Shown: positions 9,873 through 19,260, numbered from the stretch's first letter. The stretch is DNA of 64,000 nt from Pseudoalteromonas luteoviolacea (GCF_021654285.1 NZ_JAKFZS010000019.1:58923-122922), one strand, 5' to 3'. The notes: a model not told the origin generated them from the sequence alone. Translations and numbers: made by a program.

Positions 9873-11957
9873 ATGAAGCGCATAGCCTATTCGTTAATTG
9901 CCTCTGCCGTCACTTTGGCACTCACTGCGTGTAGCGGAGATGATGGTGCACCTGGAACTCAGGGCCAACAAGGTGTTCAAGGTGAGCAAGGGACTGCTGG
10001 ACCTGCAGGTGAAAATGGGTCAGACGGGATCAATGGAGCTAATGGTGCAGATGGTAAGGATGGTATTAATGGCGTAAATGGTGCTAATGGGTCAGATGGT
10101 GCTGATGGGTCAGATGGAGATAAAGGTGCAGATGGAGATAAAGGTGCAGATGGAGATAAAGGTGCAGATGGAGATAAAGGTGCAGATGGAGATAAAGGTG
10201 CAGATGGAGATAAAGGTGCAGATGGCGCAGATGGAATTGACGGAGTTAATGGCACTGACGGAATCAATGGCGGTACAGGTTTAGTTCGGATCGCGACTGT
10301 ACCAAGAGGCTCGGAAGTAACGGGGATTTTCTTAACTGAGAAAGGTGACCTCTTTTTTAATGCACAACACCCTAGTGATGCAAACACAGCCGAAGATAAT
10401 TTTAACAAGCGCCCATTTGATACAGGAACAGTTGGTGTACTGACTGGTGTCAACTTCAATAAATTGCCTCGTAATTTGGTTGATGCCCCGCTTCATGCAA
10501 CCGAATTTGAAGCGCAAACAATTGTCACTGCAATAGGTCAGTATCAAATCTTAGGTCAAACCGGAGACACATTTAATGACCTTGGCACAAACGGTTTAGC
10601 GGGTGGGCTTGGTGTAATCTATGGTATGACTTCTGGTAACGAAATCATCAAAAATGACATGCCAGATTTTAATGGTTTTATCTATGAGTCAGAAAATACT
10701 GGTTATTTGTTCACTAACTGGGAAGATTACCCTGGCGGTATGAGCCGCTTAAAAATGAGCAAGAGCGAAAATGGCCAATGGAGTATTGAGCAGGCCATGA
10801 TGTTAGACTTTGATTTAGTAAAGGGCACGGCGGCAAACTGTTTTGGATCTGTATCTCCTTGGGGAACTCCATTGACTTCAGAAGAGTGGATTGTAAATTC
10901 AGATGTTAATTCAACTACTTATCCAGAGTGGAATGCGCCAGTTGTTAGTACACGTTTGGCTCAACTGAGAGAGTTTTTAGCACCTGAATCACCAAACCCA
11001 TATCGTTATGGTTACATTGCAGAAGTAAAGTCTCCGATGGCAGATAAGCCTGTCGTTGAAAAACATTATACGATTGGGCGATATGAGCATGAAAACGCCG
11101 TTGTCATGCCAGATAGACGCACGGTTTACTCCTCGCAAGATGACACTGGTGGTGTGCTGTTCAAGTTTGTTGCCGATACAGCTGAAGATCTTAGCTCGGG
11201 CACGTTATACGGCGCAAAGCTTATTCAAGATAAAGGCTTATCAGACCCTGCAGTCACTGGGTTTGATATCGAGTGGAAAGAGATTGCAACGGGCACCAAC
11301 GCGGCTATTTTAGACTGGATAGTTGAGTATGATGGTATTACGCCTGACAACTATGTAGACGGTAAAACTAATTATATTTCCATAAAAGATGTGCAGGCTT
11401 GGGCGAATGGTGACGCAACCTATCCGACTGAGGCACAGGGCGGCTCACCAGTCACTGCTGGCAAACCTATGGATGACCGTGCGGCATTTTTAGAATCACG
11501 CCAAGCGGCACGCCTTAAAGGGGCAACCGCTGAATGGCGTAAGCTTGAAGGCTTAGCAATCAATCATGACCGTGTGCTGGAAGCTGTGTCTGGCCAAGAT
11601 GTGATCGCAGGCGAAGTCGTAGAAAAAGCTTACTTATATATAGGTATTGCAGATATCGACAACACCATGATTGATGGCCAAGGCGACATTCAGCTATCTG
11701 CTCGTGTAAAAGATTGTGGTGGCGTTTATCGCGCGCACATTGATAGCAACTATAGCTTAACTCGTATTGAACCTGTTGTGATGGGCTCGACTTATCGTTC
11801 ATCGTTGAATGATAAAGAGCGTTGTGATGCAAGCCAGTTAGCACAGCCTGACAATGTAGTTGTTATGCGTGACGGTCGTATTCTTATCGGAGAAGATCAC
11901 AGTACGGATTGGAAATACAACAACACATTGTGGATGTATGACCCTAAATCAAAATAA
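9873..11957 (+). CDS. PhoX-like (DUF839) lipoprotein with collagen-like repeat
   Basis: 694 residues. A lipoprotein signal ends at LTAC (Cys20). Residues about 24-138 are a Gly-X-Y collagen-like stretch, including six identical DGDKGA units. The rest resembles PhoX/DUF839 phosphatases: NCFGSVSPWGTPLTSEEW (about 325-342), HENAVVMPDRR and GGVLFKF. PhoX enzymes are Ca-dependent alkaline phosphatases. Whether this protein keeps the activity is unproven. GGAG lies 9 bases before the ATG. A terminator follows, then a dihaem cytochrome lipoprotein on the same strand. Confidence 0.85.
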   Translation: MKRIAYSLIASAVTLALTACSGDDGAPGTQGQQGVQGEQGTAGPAGENGSDGINGANGADGKDGINGVNGANGSDGADGSDGDKGADGDKGADGDKGADGDKGADGDKGADGDKGADGADGIDGVNGTDGINGGTGLVRIATVPRGSEVTGIFLTEKGDLFFNAQHPSDANTAEDNFNKRPFDTGTVGVLTGVNFNKLPRNLVDAPLHATEFEAQTIVTAIGQYQILGQTGDTFNDLGTNGLAGGLGVIYGMTSGNEIIKNDMPDFNGFIYESENTGYLFTNWEDYPGGMSRLKMSKSENGQWSIEQAMMLDFDLVKGTAANCFGSVSPWGTPLTSEEWIVNSDVNSTTYPEWNAPVVSTRLAQLREFLAPESPNPYRYGYIAEVKSPMADKPVVEKHYTIGRYEHENAVVMPDRRTVYSSQDDTGGVLFKFVADTAEDLSSGTLYGAKLIQDKGLSDPAVTGFDIEWKEIATGTNAAILDWIVEYDGITPDNYVDGKTNYISIKDVQAWANGDATYPTEAQGGSPVTAGKPMDDRAAFLESRQAARLKGATAEWRKLEGLAINHDRVLEAVSGQDVIAGEVVEKAYLYIGIADIDNTMIDGQGDIQLSARVKDCGGVYRAHIDSNYSLTRIEPVVMGSTYRSSLNDKERCDASQLAQPDNVVVMRDGRILIGEDHSTDWKYNNTLWMYDPKSK
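10116..10223 (+). repeat. Six perfect 18-bp tandem repeats
   Basis: The unit GGAGATAAAGGTGCAGAT is repeated six times without a mismatch inside the collagen-like coding region. Each unit adds six residues in frame, so slippage would change the stalk length without breaking the gene. Perfect identity suggests recent expansion. Confidence 0.95.
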
Positions 11958-11970
11958 CAATTAATTACTG

Positions 11971-11995
11971 AGGCGGTGCATTGCATCGCTTTTTT
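11971..11995 (+). terminator. Rho-independent terminator
   Basis: GCGGTG/CATCGC stem (one wobble) with a five-base loop followed by six T, 16 bases after the PhoX-like stop. Confidence 0.8.
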
Positions 11996-12020
11996 GGCAT
12001 TAAAAATGGAAGTCATACAA

Positions 12021-13673
12021 ATGCAATACCCATTACTTATTTCGACATTGGCTTTGGTCATTGCTTTGAGCGGATGTACTGATACACTTGAACAGAGCAA
12101 AATTTTACCAACCGACACTGAGCAAGTTAGTCACCATACGCCATATCAACCAGGTGACGATATCCCTGCAATGGCGTATATCGAACATCAAGAAGTGTAC
12201 AACCCCGAGTCTGTGATTCCACCACAGTGCTATACCAAGACGGATGGTGTGAATAACCCATGTTATGCCTGTCACCAGTCGTATCATGATGAAAAAACGC
12301 GTCCTAATGTGATGAACGACGGTGATTTACAAGGTGATTATGCGTTTTCAGATCTCGGCTTAAAAAACCATTGGAAGAATCTGTTTATCGACCGTACGGA
12401 TTTGATTAAAGGGATCTCAGATCAAGAAATTACTAACTGGATCGAACAGGACAACTATACACCTTTTATAGCTAAAATGAGCAAGCGCAGTGATTGGCGT
12501 GGCGAAGTAACACCACTTAAGAATTTAGCGTTTCCAGAAAAAGCGTTTGACGAGCTGGGATTTGCCCGTGACGGCAGCGGTTGGGTTGCATTTAACTATA
12601 AGCCTTTTCCAAGTACATTTTGGCCAACAAATGGTTCAACAGGGGACGTGATGATTAGGCTCCCACGCGGATTTCAAACCAAAGATGGCCTTTACAATCG
12701 GGGTATCTATCTAGCGAATTTGAGTCTGACCGAATTGGCTGTGAAAGGTTTGGAGGCCATTTCTGTACCGCGAATTTCAGAGCATGCTATTGGTCAAGAT
12801 TTGAATGGAGATGGCAAGCTCAGTGATATTACTCACATAGTGAAGCAAGTACATTATATCGGAGATGCAGAAACGGAATTAGCGCATATGCTTTACCCAG
12901 AAGGCACTGAGTTTTTGCATACGGTACGTTATGTGGGCGTTGATGAACACGGTAAAATTTATAATGCACCTCGGCTCAAAGAGTTACGTTATATGAGAAA
13001 GCATAACTTTAAATCAAAAAGAGAAATCGCAGGCTCTTATTACCGAGAAGCAAAAGAAAAGGAATTTGAAAAGCTCCCTGTGACACTTTATGTGGGTGAT
13101 AAAGGCGTAAATAATACATTTGGCTGGACGGTTAATGGTTACATAGAGGACAGTCGTGGCGAGCTGCGCCCTCAACATGCTCAAGAATTGGCATTTTGTA
13201 ATGGTTGTCACAAGACTGTGGGGGCAACGTATGACCAAACATTTTCGTTTGCTCGTAAGGTTGAGGGTGCCGCTGGTTGGGGGTACATCAATCTAAAAAC
13301 GCAAAAAGATGTGCCAAATGTAGGTGAAGAACACGGTGAGTTTTTGACGTATATGTCCCGAGTTGGCGGCGGTGATGAGTTTCGTCAAAACCAAGAGATG
13401 CTTAAAAAGTGGTTTACCGGCGGCAAGGTTGATATGCAAAAAGTACAAAAGGCAGTTAGCCTTTACGAGCTGATAACGCCTTCAAAAGAACGTGCACTGG
13501 CTTTAAATAAAGCGTATTTAACCATTGTGAGAGAGCAAAGTTATCTGTTTGGTCGTGATGCAACGCTAGTAAAAGCGAAAAATGTATTGGAAAACGTAGA
13601 TGATTCACAGGCTCCACTGCAACAAGACAAGCAATTTAAATGGGATATGCAGCTAGATTGGTCTAAAAATTAA
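12021..13673 (+). CDS. Dihaem c-type cytochrome-like lipoprotein
   Basis: Exported protein of about 550 residues with two haem c sites, CYACH (N-terminal third) and CNGCH (C-terminal third). The start is taken at the ATG at 12021: GGAAG lies upstream and the product begins a lipoprotein signal ending LSGC. The upstream in-frame ATGs fall in the terminator region. A role in periplasmic electron transfer or oxidation is inferred from the haem motifs only. Its position after the PhoX-like gene suggests a functional link, but a terminator separates them. Confidence 0.8.
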   Translation: MQYPLLISTLALVIALSGCTDTLEQSKILPTDTEQVSHHTPYQPGDDIPAMAYIEHQEVYNPESVIPPQCYTKTDGVNNPCYACHQSYHDEKTRPNVMNDGDLQGDYAFSDLGLKNHWKNLFIDRTDLIKGISDQEITNWIEQDNYTPFIAKMSKRSDWRGEVTPLKNLAFPEKAFDELGFARDGSGWVAFNYKPFPSTFWPTNGSTGDVMIRLPRGFQTKDGLYNRGIYLANLSLTELAVKGLEAISVPRISEHAIGQDLNGDGKLSDITHIVKQVHYIGDAETELAHMLYPEGTEFLHTVRYVGVDEHGKIYNAPRLKELRYMRKHNFKSKREIAGSYYREAKEKEFEKLPVTLYVGDKGVNNTFGWTVNGYIEDSRGELRPQHAQELAFCNGCHKTVGATYDQTFSFARKVEGAAGWGYINLKTQKDVPNVGEEHGEFLTYMSRVGGGDEFRQNQEMLKKWFTGGKVDMQKVQKAVSLYELITPSKERALALNKAYLTIVREQSYLFGRDATLVKAKNVLENVDDSQAPLQQDKQFKWDMQLDWSKN

Positions 13674-13692
13674 TGGCTTTTAGATTGAAGCT

Positions 13693-13737
13693 ATCAAAGA
13701 GCGTCATATGAACTTGGATCAGTGACGTTTCTTTGAT
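13693..13737 (+). terminator. Long hairpin after the cytochrome gene
   Basis: ATCAAAGAGCGTCA pairs with TGACG(T)TTCTTTGAT with one bulged base, 19 bases after the stop. There is no T run, so it may end transcripts weakly or protect a 3' end. Confidence 0.45.
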
Positions 13738-13761
13738 GTATCAAGTGGCGATTTCACCATG

Positions 13762-14561
13762 AGATCATGATTTTACTTACTGAATGGTTAAGCTGGGGTT
13801 GAATACATAATAATGAGCTCTCTTACTTACTTTTCAAGGTGTATTTTCTTTAATTATGGGATTTTAGTACCTAGAGATCACAATTTTACTAAGGTAAAGT
13901 CGAAAAGATCATATTTTTACTAACTTAGCCGCAGGTAACTTGGTAAAAATCTGACTTATTATAAATGAGATCAGATTTTTACTAACTCATCCTAGTTAAT
14001 CTATTCATTTATCTATTAAGTAGAAGAAAACCAACAGTTTTCAGTATACTGTTGCCCTCTTTATAGTCTCATAGATCACAAATTTACTAACTTACCTGCC
14101 GTTCTAGAAATTAGAGATCACATTTTTATCAAGTCAACTTTTCTTAGATCAGATTTTTACTAACTTTTTATGTGCGATTGATGGTTGGGATCAGTTTTTT
14201 ACTAGCTGGTGATGCTTTCATTGAATCATAGATCATATTTTTACTAACTAAATCGGATGTGAATAGGCCGAAATAGGTAACGAAGGCGAGGTTGTCCAAA
14301 CAAAGCTAGTAAAATGATGATCTGAGCGGCTGATAATTGATATATCAGCCGCCAAATAGTACTAACTAATGATAGTCAGTATGGTTAGAAGGCTTGTTAG
14401 CGCGGGAAGTAAGTAAAATAATGATCTTAACCAGTGTGTTTTATATGTCATCAGCAGTGAAATCACTAAAACAGACAACGCCATTTGCCCACAAAATATT
14501 AAGCTACCATATCCAATTGCTTGTGAAAGGTTCACGATAAAGCTTAGTAAAATAATGATCC
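13762..14561. repeat. Array of a 20-bp GATC motif between convergent genes
   Basis: Twelve copies fit AGATCANNNTTTTACTAACT closely. GATC begins at 13763, 13876, 13907, 13969, 14074, 14116, 14147, 14189 and 14231 on the plus strand and at 14319, 14423 and 14557 in inverse orientation; the last two lie inside the DUF3325 gene. A degenerate inverse copy is at about 13941-13955. Steps between copies 2 to 9 are 31, 62, 105, 42, 31, 42 and 42, all near multiples of one helical turn. Both flanking genes are transcribed towards the array, so it is not an ordinary promoter region. Each copy holds a Dam site. Function unknown. Confidence 0.85.
14326..14352 (-). terminator. Perfect 10-bp hairpin at the end of the PepSY operon
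   Basis: GCGGCTGATA pairs with TATCAGCCGC around a seven-base loop, just downstream of the DUF3325 stop on the minus strand. The U tract is poor. Confidence 0.55.
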
Positions 14562-14697
14562 AGGCACCATAGCTAAAACGCTGGGTTATGGTTTGATTTG
14601 GGCGAACACCAAACACACTTTTATAGTGAGCCGTTTTAGCCATTGCAAATCCATAAAACGCACTGAAACACAGAAGGGTGGCTAAGCTGTAGATCAT
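14362..14697 (-). CDS. DUF3325 family membrane protein
   Basis: 111 residues with about four membrane helices and little else. Small proteins of this type sit next to PepSY-domain membrane proteins in iron-uptake operons. It overlaps the upstream PepSY gene by four bases (ATGA), so it is translationally coupled. Two inverse copies of the GATC motif lie in its coding sequence (14408-14427 and 14542-14561). Confidence 0.8.
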   Translation of the reverse strand: MIYSLATLLCFSAFYGFAMAKTAHYKSVFGVRPNQTITQRFSYGAWIIILLSFIVNLSQAIGYGSLIFCGQMALSVLVISLLMTYKTHWLRSLFYLLPALTSLLTILTIIS

Positions 14698-16283
14698 GCT
14701 TTTTGCTCCTTACCTGCGGGACGTTTTTGGCGATTAGTTGATTTGACCTGATTTGCTTTAAGCCCGAGCTTGTTTCCTTGGAAGAAAAAAACCGCTGCAG
14801 TCGCTAAAAATACAAGGTCAAAGCTTGCTAAAATCCATTTGCTATCCATCAAATAGGTGACTAGATTGCCATTTGTTGTAAGGGCATTGCAAATTGGTAG
14901 TAATAGCCAGACTATCGCATTCAAATAAGCGAAACCTTGCCATGCGCGTTTAGCGCGCCAAAGCCCTGCTACTACTGCACTAACGAGCCAAATTAAAAAG
15001 AAAGCGAGTATTTCTTTATCTGCTCGGCCCGCGATATCCGCTGGTAAAAGCCTATTTGCGTAGAAAAAACCAGCAGTTGCCAGTGGCAAGCCCATTATCG
15101 TGCCTAAGTTTAAAGCCTCCACTAATTTAAGCCCAAAGCTAGGTGATTGATTTGGTTTTAAGCGCTCTCTTATGCGTTTAGCCCACATAATACAGCCCGT
15201 GGCAATCATTATGCAGCCCGCAATACCACAAATAAAATACAACCAACGTAAGCCTGGGTGAGCGAGCCTACCGCTATGCACTGCAATCATGCCTCCATAT
15301 AGTACTTCACCGCCGCTTGGATCAAGACGCGCTGTTTTTATCAGTTCTCCTGAGGCCGCAGAGTATTGCCAATACGGATATTCATCACGAATTAAAGTGC
15401 CATTGTCACCATAAATTTTGATTGTCGCACTGATACTACTTGGGTGGTCAACGATCACGCGCTTTATTTTTTGATCCGGCCAGTTTTGATGAAAGTGTGC
15501 AAAAGCGGCATCGAAAGCGGGTGAGTTAAGTGCTTGCTCAGACTTTTCTATACGCTGACGTTCGGGATAAAAGTCCGCTCTGAACCCTTTTACGCCATCT
15601 TCGTATAGTGTATTTGCTGGATCTGGGAATAGCATAAATATCAAAGTGACCAATCCTGTATAGGTGATCATAAGGTGAAAAGGTAACGCCAGTACTGATG
15701 ACAAGTTGTGTGCATCAAGCCATGCTCTTACGCCTTTTTGTGGTCTAAATTGGAATAAGTCTTTGAAGATACGTTTATGGATCACAATGCCGGAGATGAG
15801 TGCGATGAGCATAAATAGCGATGCAAAACAGACTAACCAGCGAGCGAGTTTGCGGTCCATATAGTGTAAATCGAAATGTAATCGATAGAAAAAGTTACCG
15901 CCTCGAGTCTCTACCATCCCTTCAATTGGATTGAGTGTGTTTGGATCTAGCTGCTCATCTATCCACTTGTCTCTTTGTCCATCGGGTTGGCTATGTCGAT
16001 GAGATACATGTACTTCAGGCTGCCTTGGTGAAGGAAGCCCTATCCACCACCTATTTGCATCAGGTGCTTTGTTTTGTAAGTAATCCAAACCGGTATTAAT
16101 TAACGTGGCTTGTTCAACTTTGGGTTGCTCAATTTTGTGTACCGCAGGCTGATTCCATAAGCTAATTTCGTGTCGAAAAAAACTAATCGTGCCAGCAAAG
16201 AAAATTAAAAATAATAGCCAACATAGCAAAAGACCAACCCAAGTATGAAGCCAAGTCATTGAGCGAAAAAAAGTGTCTTTCAT
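14694..16283 (-). CDS. PepSY-associated iron-regulated membrane protein
   Basis: Inner-membrane protein of 529 residues with an N-terminal helix (about 13-35), a large periplasmic PepSY-type region, two central helices and a C-terminal group of helices. The family is linked to siderophore uptake and is thought to help reduce or release iron in the periplasm. It is the middle gene of a coupled three-gene operon (DUF3649, PepSY, DUF3325) with four-base overlaps on both sides and a Fur box upstream. Confidence 0.88.
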   Translation of the reverse strand: MKDTFFRSMTWLHTWVGLLLCWLLFLIFFAGTISFFRHEISLWNQPAVHKIEQPKVEQATLINTGLDYLQNKAPDANRWWIGLPSPRQPEVHVSHRHSQPDGQRDKWIDEQLDPNTLNPIEGMVETRGGNFFYRLHFDLHYMDRKLARWLVCFASLFMLIALISGIVIHKRIFKDLFQFRPQKGVRAWLDAHNLSSVLALPFHLMITYTGLVTLIFMLFPDPANTLYEDGVKGFRADFYPERQRIEKSEQALNSPAFDAAFAHFHQNWPDQKIKRVIVDHPSSISATIKIYGDNGTLIRDEYPYWQYSAASGELIKTARLDPSGGEVLYGGMIAVHSGRLAHPGLRWLYFICGIAGCIMIATGCIMWAKRIRERLKPNQSPSFGLKLVEALNLGTIMGLPLATAGFFYANRLLPADIAGRADKEILAFFLIWLVSAVVAGLWRAKRAWQGFAYLNAIVWLLLPICNALTTNGNLVTYLMDSKWILASFDLVFLATAAVFFFQGNKLGLKANQVKSTNRQKRPAGKEQKA

Positions 16284-16579
16284 ATACTTCCCTGAACAAA
16301 ATTGGTGATTAGCGCAATGACGCCGGTGCTAATGATTAAAGCGACCCAGACCTTTATCAAGGAGCGAGCGGCAAAAGCAGCGATAAATACACAGCTATAA
16401 ATTAAGATGCTAAGACAAACACTGTATAAAACGGCATCTACTTTACTGGTTGGAAGCAGGAGGCTTAACAGCGAAATACAGTAGGCTGTAAAGAAGTAAC
16501 CGCCCAAAATTGCCGCACAAAATCGGGACGCAACGCTCAACCTGTATTGAAAAGTCAAAGCATTATCGGCTTGTGACAT
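16280..16579 (-). CDS. DUF3649 family membrane protein
   Basis: 99 residues, about three membrane helices. It is the first gene of the PepSY operon and overlaps the next gene by four bases. The DUF3649 assignment rests on size, topology and this conserved context. Confidence 0.8.
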   Translation of the reverse strand: MSQADNALTFQYRLSVASRFCAAILGGYFFTAYCISLLSLLLPTSKVDAVLYSVCLSILIYSCVFIAAFAARSLIKVWVALIISTGVIALITNFVQGSI

Positions 16580-16897
16580 AACGTTCCTAAATTTTTTTAT
16601 CAGATCAGTGATTATCTACGAATAGTTTTGTAAATAACAGTAATTATCATTATTAAATGCGCTAAATGCACAATGATTCAGGTTTAAAGAAAAGCGTTAA
16701 AGCTTTAGCTACAAGAAAGAGAAAAAATTAATTTATTGGTAATGTTTATTCTTTTTTAATGGATTATTTTATTCTTGAAAATGGTGAGTATTTTTAATTT
16801 AATTGAAAAAATGTGTAGCTGATTGAATTACTTTCTGATTTAACCGGTCTATTAAAGCAATCACTAGTCAGCCTTTTTGGTTCATGAAAGTTGAATT
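16580..16897. other. Divergent intergenic region
   Basis: 318 AT-rich bases between the PepSY operon and the uracil-DNA glycosylase gene. It contains the Fur box listed separately and, on the right, the promoter of the glycosylase gene. Nothing else was recognised. Confidence 0.6.
16636..16654 (-). promoter_or_regulatory. Fur box
   Basis: On the minus strand the 19-mer reads AATAATGATAATTACTGTT, close to the classical GATAATGATAATCATTATC. It lies 57-75 bases upstream of the first gene of the PepSY operon, so iron repression is likely. Confidence 0.75.
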
Positions 16898-17464
16898 ATG
16901 ACATTACTTGATGACATTGCCGCTTGTCGTTTGTGCCAAGCACACTTTGACCATACACCTTCACCGGTTATTCAAGGTAGCAAAAATGCGAAGATATTAA
17001 TTGCGGGTCAAGCTCCCAGTTTGACAGTACATAAAACTGGTAAACCATTTAACGATGCAAGTGGAAAAAAGTTAAGGTCTTGGTTAGGTGTGACTGAACT
17101 GCAGTTTTATGATCCAGCGCTATTTGCCATTGTGCCTATGGCATTTTGTTACCCCGGGAAGGGAAAAAGTGGAGATAAGGCGCCACCCAAGCTCTGTGCT
17201 AAAACATGGCGGGAAAAAGTATTGTGTGAGTTTAATCATATCCAACTGACGGTCTTAATAGGCCAGTATGCACAGGCATATCATTTAGATAGTTTTACCA
17301 ATGTGACTGATACTGTGCAGCAATGGCAAAGCTATATGCCAACCCAGATCCCATTGCCGCATCCAAGCCCACGAAACCATCATTGGCTGAAACGAAATCC
17401 ATGGTTTGAGATCAATGCAATTCCTGCATTAAAAAATCGTGTCTCAGACATTTTAATGAGTTAA
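16898..17464 (+). CDS. Uracil-DNA glycosylase family protein
   Basis: 188 residues. An N-terminal CRLC Cys pair, LIAGQAPS (about 41-48) in the place of the GEAPG motif of family 4 enzymes, PFNDASGKKL, and a late HPSPRN motif place it in the uracil-DNA glycosylase superfamily. Substrate and activity are not certain because this branch diverges from the studied Ung and family 4 proteins. Only the first pair of a possible FeS cluster is visible. Single gene. Confidence 0.85.
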   Translation: MTLLDDIAACRLCQAHFDHTPSPVIQGSKNAKILIAGQAPSLTVHKTGKPFNDASGKKLRSWLGVTELQFYDPALFAIVPMAFCYPGKGKSGDKAPPKLCAKTWREKVLCEFNHIQLTVLIGQYAQAYHLDSFTNVTDTVQQWQSYMPTQIPLPHPSPRNHHWLKRNPWFEINAIPALKNRVSDILMS

Positions 17465-17572
17465 ACCTAGTGTAAGTCATCTCAAAGGAGTTGCGAATTT
17501 GCTATACATCTACCATAATCGCCAAGTACTTTGGTTTACAAAAAATAACATTTTAATTCAAAGGAACTGATA

Positions 17573-17956
17573 ATGATTTATCATCTATCGGGATGGATCT
17601 CGGTATTGATTTCGATTTTTGCCATCTACCCTAGTTACCAGCCGGGTGCACATTCCGTCATTGGATTTTATTTGTGTTTATTTGCACTCTTAGTGTCTGC
17701 ATTTGCAAGTCACCTAGGCCACTCGCTTTATTATCGCGCTGTATTCTCGTTATCCATCGTGAATGTGTTATTTGTCAATGATGGAACGAATATCTCCTTA
17801 CTTACCAGTGAAAATGATTGGGTCTATATTGGATCGATGTATGGAATATACATTGTTGTGAGCACCATATGTGGATTTTTAGTGAGCAGAGAAGACTTAT
17901 TGGGCAATTCAATACGTAGAAAAGAGTCTAAGAGACCACATAAACGAACGGCTTAA
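17573..17956 (+). CDS. Small integral membrane protein of unknown function
   Basis: 127 residues with about four hydrophobic segments and a basic tail (RRKESKRPHKR) that should stay in the cytoplasm. AAGGAA lies seven bases before the ATG. The family was not recognised. Single gene. Confidence 0.7.
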   Translation: MIYHLSGWISVLISIFAIYPSYQPGAHSVIGFYLCLFALLVSAFASHLGHSLYYRAVFSLSIVNVLFVNDGTNISLLTSENDWVYIGSMYGIYIVVSTICGFLVSREDLLGNSIRRKESKRPHKRTA

Positions 17957-18225
17957 AGCTGTGTTCAGACATTAATATTTTTATTGTAAAGGGATGTGAA
18001 AATTTTATTTTTTGCATTTGTTTACATTGAATTGTAATTTTTATGTGCACTTTTTTGACAATTGATGCAGTGATACTACAAAACGGTCCTGCATTGATTC
18101 TGTCTACTCAGTCTATGTGTCACAAACATTACCTTAGATCAAACTTGTCCTAAACTGGGATTGTAAGGCTATCATTTATGTTGATAGAGTCTTGCTGATC
18201 TGGAATATGAGACTTAGGGGGAAAT

Positions 18226-18720
18226 ATGTATTGGGGGTTAATCGTTGTGGTCGTTCTGGCTGGTTTGTGGTTACACAACCGCTATAGCTCCGAGTCTCAA
18301 GATTTTCCGCCACTTGAGACTGACCCAAATGATCCATTAGTGCTAGAAGCGGTAGAGCTTGCTAAAGCGACATTGGATGAATTTTTAGCGCTGTTTCTAA
18401 GGTATCCAAATGATGCTTTCGTTAAGCTTGGCTTTGAGAGTGATGGTGGTGTGGTTGAGCATTTAGGTGCACATGTAGAGGCGATCAAAGGAAATGAAGT
18501 GAGTGTTTTCTTAGTTACTCCGCCTATTACACATGAAGGTAAAATGGCGCACAACTATGTATGCCAGCTACAAGATATAGAGGATTGGCAGATCACTGAC
18601 AGTGATGGCAATATCTATGGTGGATTTATTCAGCGAGCTATGTTTACTATCGCTGAGCGCGAAGGCATTGCTTTGCCGCCGGAGCTTAAAGCAATGCAAA
18701 ATAAATATGTGGATGTTTAA
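18226..18720 (+). CDS. DUF2314-like protein with an N-terminal anchor
   Basis: 164 residues: one N-terminal membrane helix (2-18) and a soluble domain that resembles DUF2314 (NDAFVKLGFESDGGVVEHLGAHV, then the conserved-looking DIEDWQI). The function of this family is unknown. AGGGGGA precedes the ATG. Its stop overlaps the end of the convergent GNAT gene by four bases. Confidence 0.75.
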   Translation: MYWGLIVVVVLAGLWLHNRYSSESQDFPPLETDPNDPLVLEAVELAKATLDEFLALFLRYPNDAFVKLGFESDGGVVEHLGAHVEAIKGNEVSVFLVTPPITHEGKMAHNYVCQLQDIEDWQITDSDGNIYGGFIQRAMFTIAEREGIALPPELKAMQNKYVDV

Positions 18721-19199
18721 GGTTGCTCTGCAAAGTCTTTAAGAGCTTGGCCTGTTAATCGATAAATGATCCACTCATCTTGCGGTTCTGCGCCTATACT
18801 TTGGTAAAAATCGATGGCAGATTTGTTCCAATCTAAAACTACCCACTCAAAGCGTCCACAGTCTTTTTGTATCGCGGTTTGAGCTAGGTGTTTCATGATG
18901 GCTTTGCCGGCACCTGCGCCACGTTTATCTTGTGTAACGTACAAATCTTCGAGATATAGGCCGTATTTACCTAACCATGTTGAATAGTTGAAGAAGTAGA
19001 CGGCGAATCCAATAGCTTCTCCATCTTGCTCGCAAATAAGCGCGTGTGCTCTTACGTCATCACCAAAAAGTTTCTGTTCGATATCTTGCACAGTGTTTTT
19101 AACTGCGTCAGGCTCTTTTTCATAAATCGCTAATTCATTGATGAAGTGCAAAATAGTGCCTGCATCTTGGATCTCTGCAGGACGGATAGAAATACTCAT
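18717..19199 (-). CDS. GNAT acetyltransferase, spermidine/spermine acetyltransferase-like
   Basis: 160 residues with the GNAT fold: YLEDLYVTQDKRGAGAGKAIM is the acetyl-CoA binding segment (about 82-102), followed by WVVLDWNKSAIDFYQSIGA. This arrangement resembles diamine acetyltransferases, so a polyamine or amino-acid substrate is plausible but unproven. Divergent from a LysR regulator, which may control it. Confidence 0.87.
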   Translation of the reverse strand: MSISIRPAEIQDAGTILHFINELAIYEKEPDAVKNTVQDIEQKLFGDDVRAHALICEQDGEAIGFAVYFFNYSTWLGKYGLYLEDLYVTQDKRGAGAGKAIMKHLAQTAIQKDCGRFEWVVLDWNKSAIDFYQSIGAEPQDEWIIYRLTGQALKDFAEQP

Positions 19200-19260
19200 G
19201 GTTGTTAATCCCTGTTTGACTTAGTTGCTCATCAGTGTACTGTTAAGTTACACATGAATA

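Noticed and set aside
9977..10459. Minus-strand open frame rich in Pro, Ser and Ala
   Set aside because: It is the shadow of the collagen-like repeat on the opposite strand.
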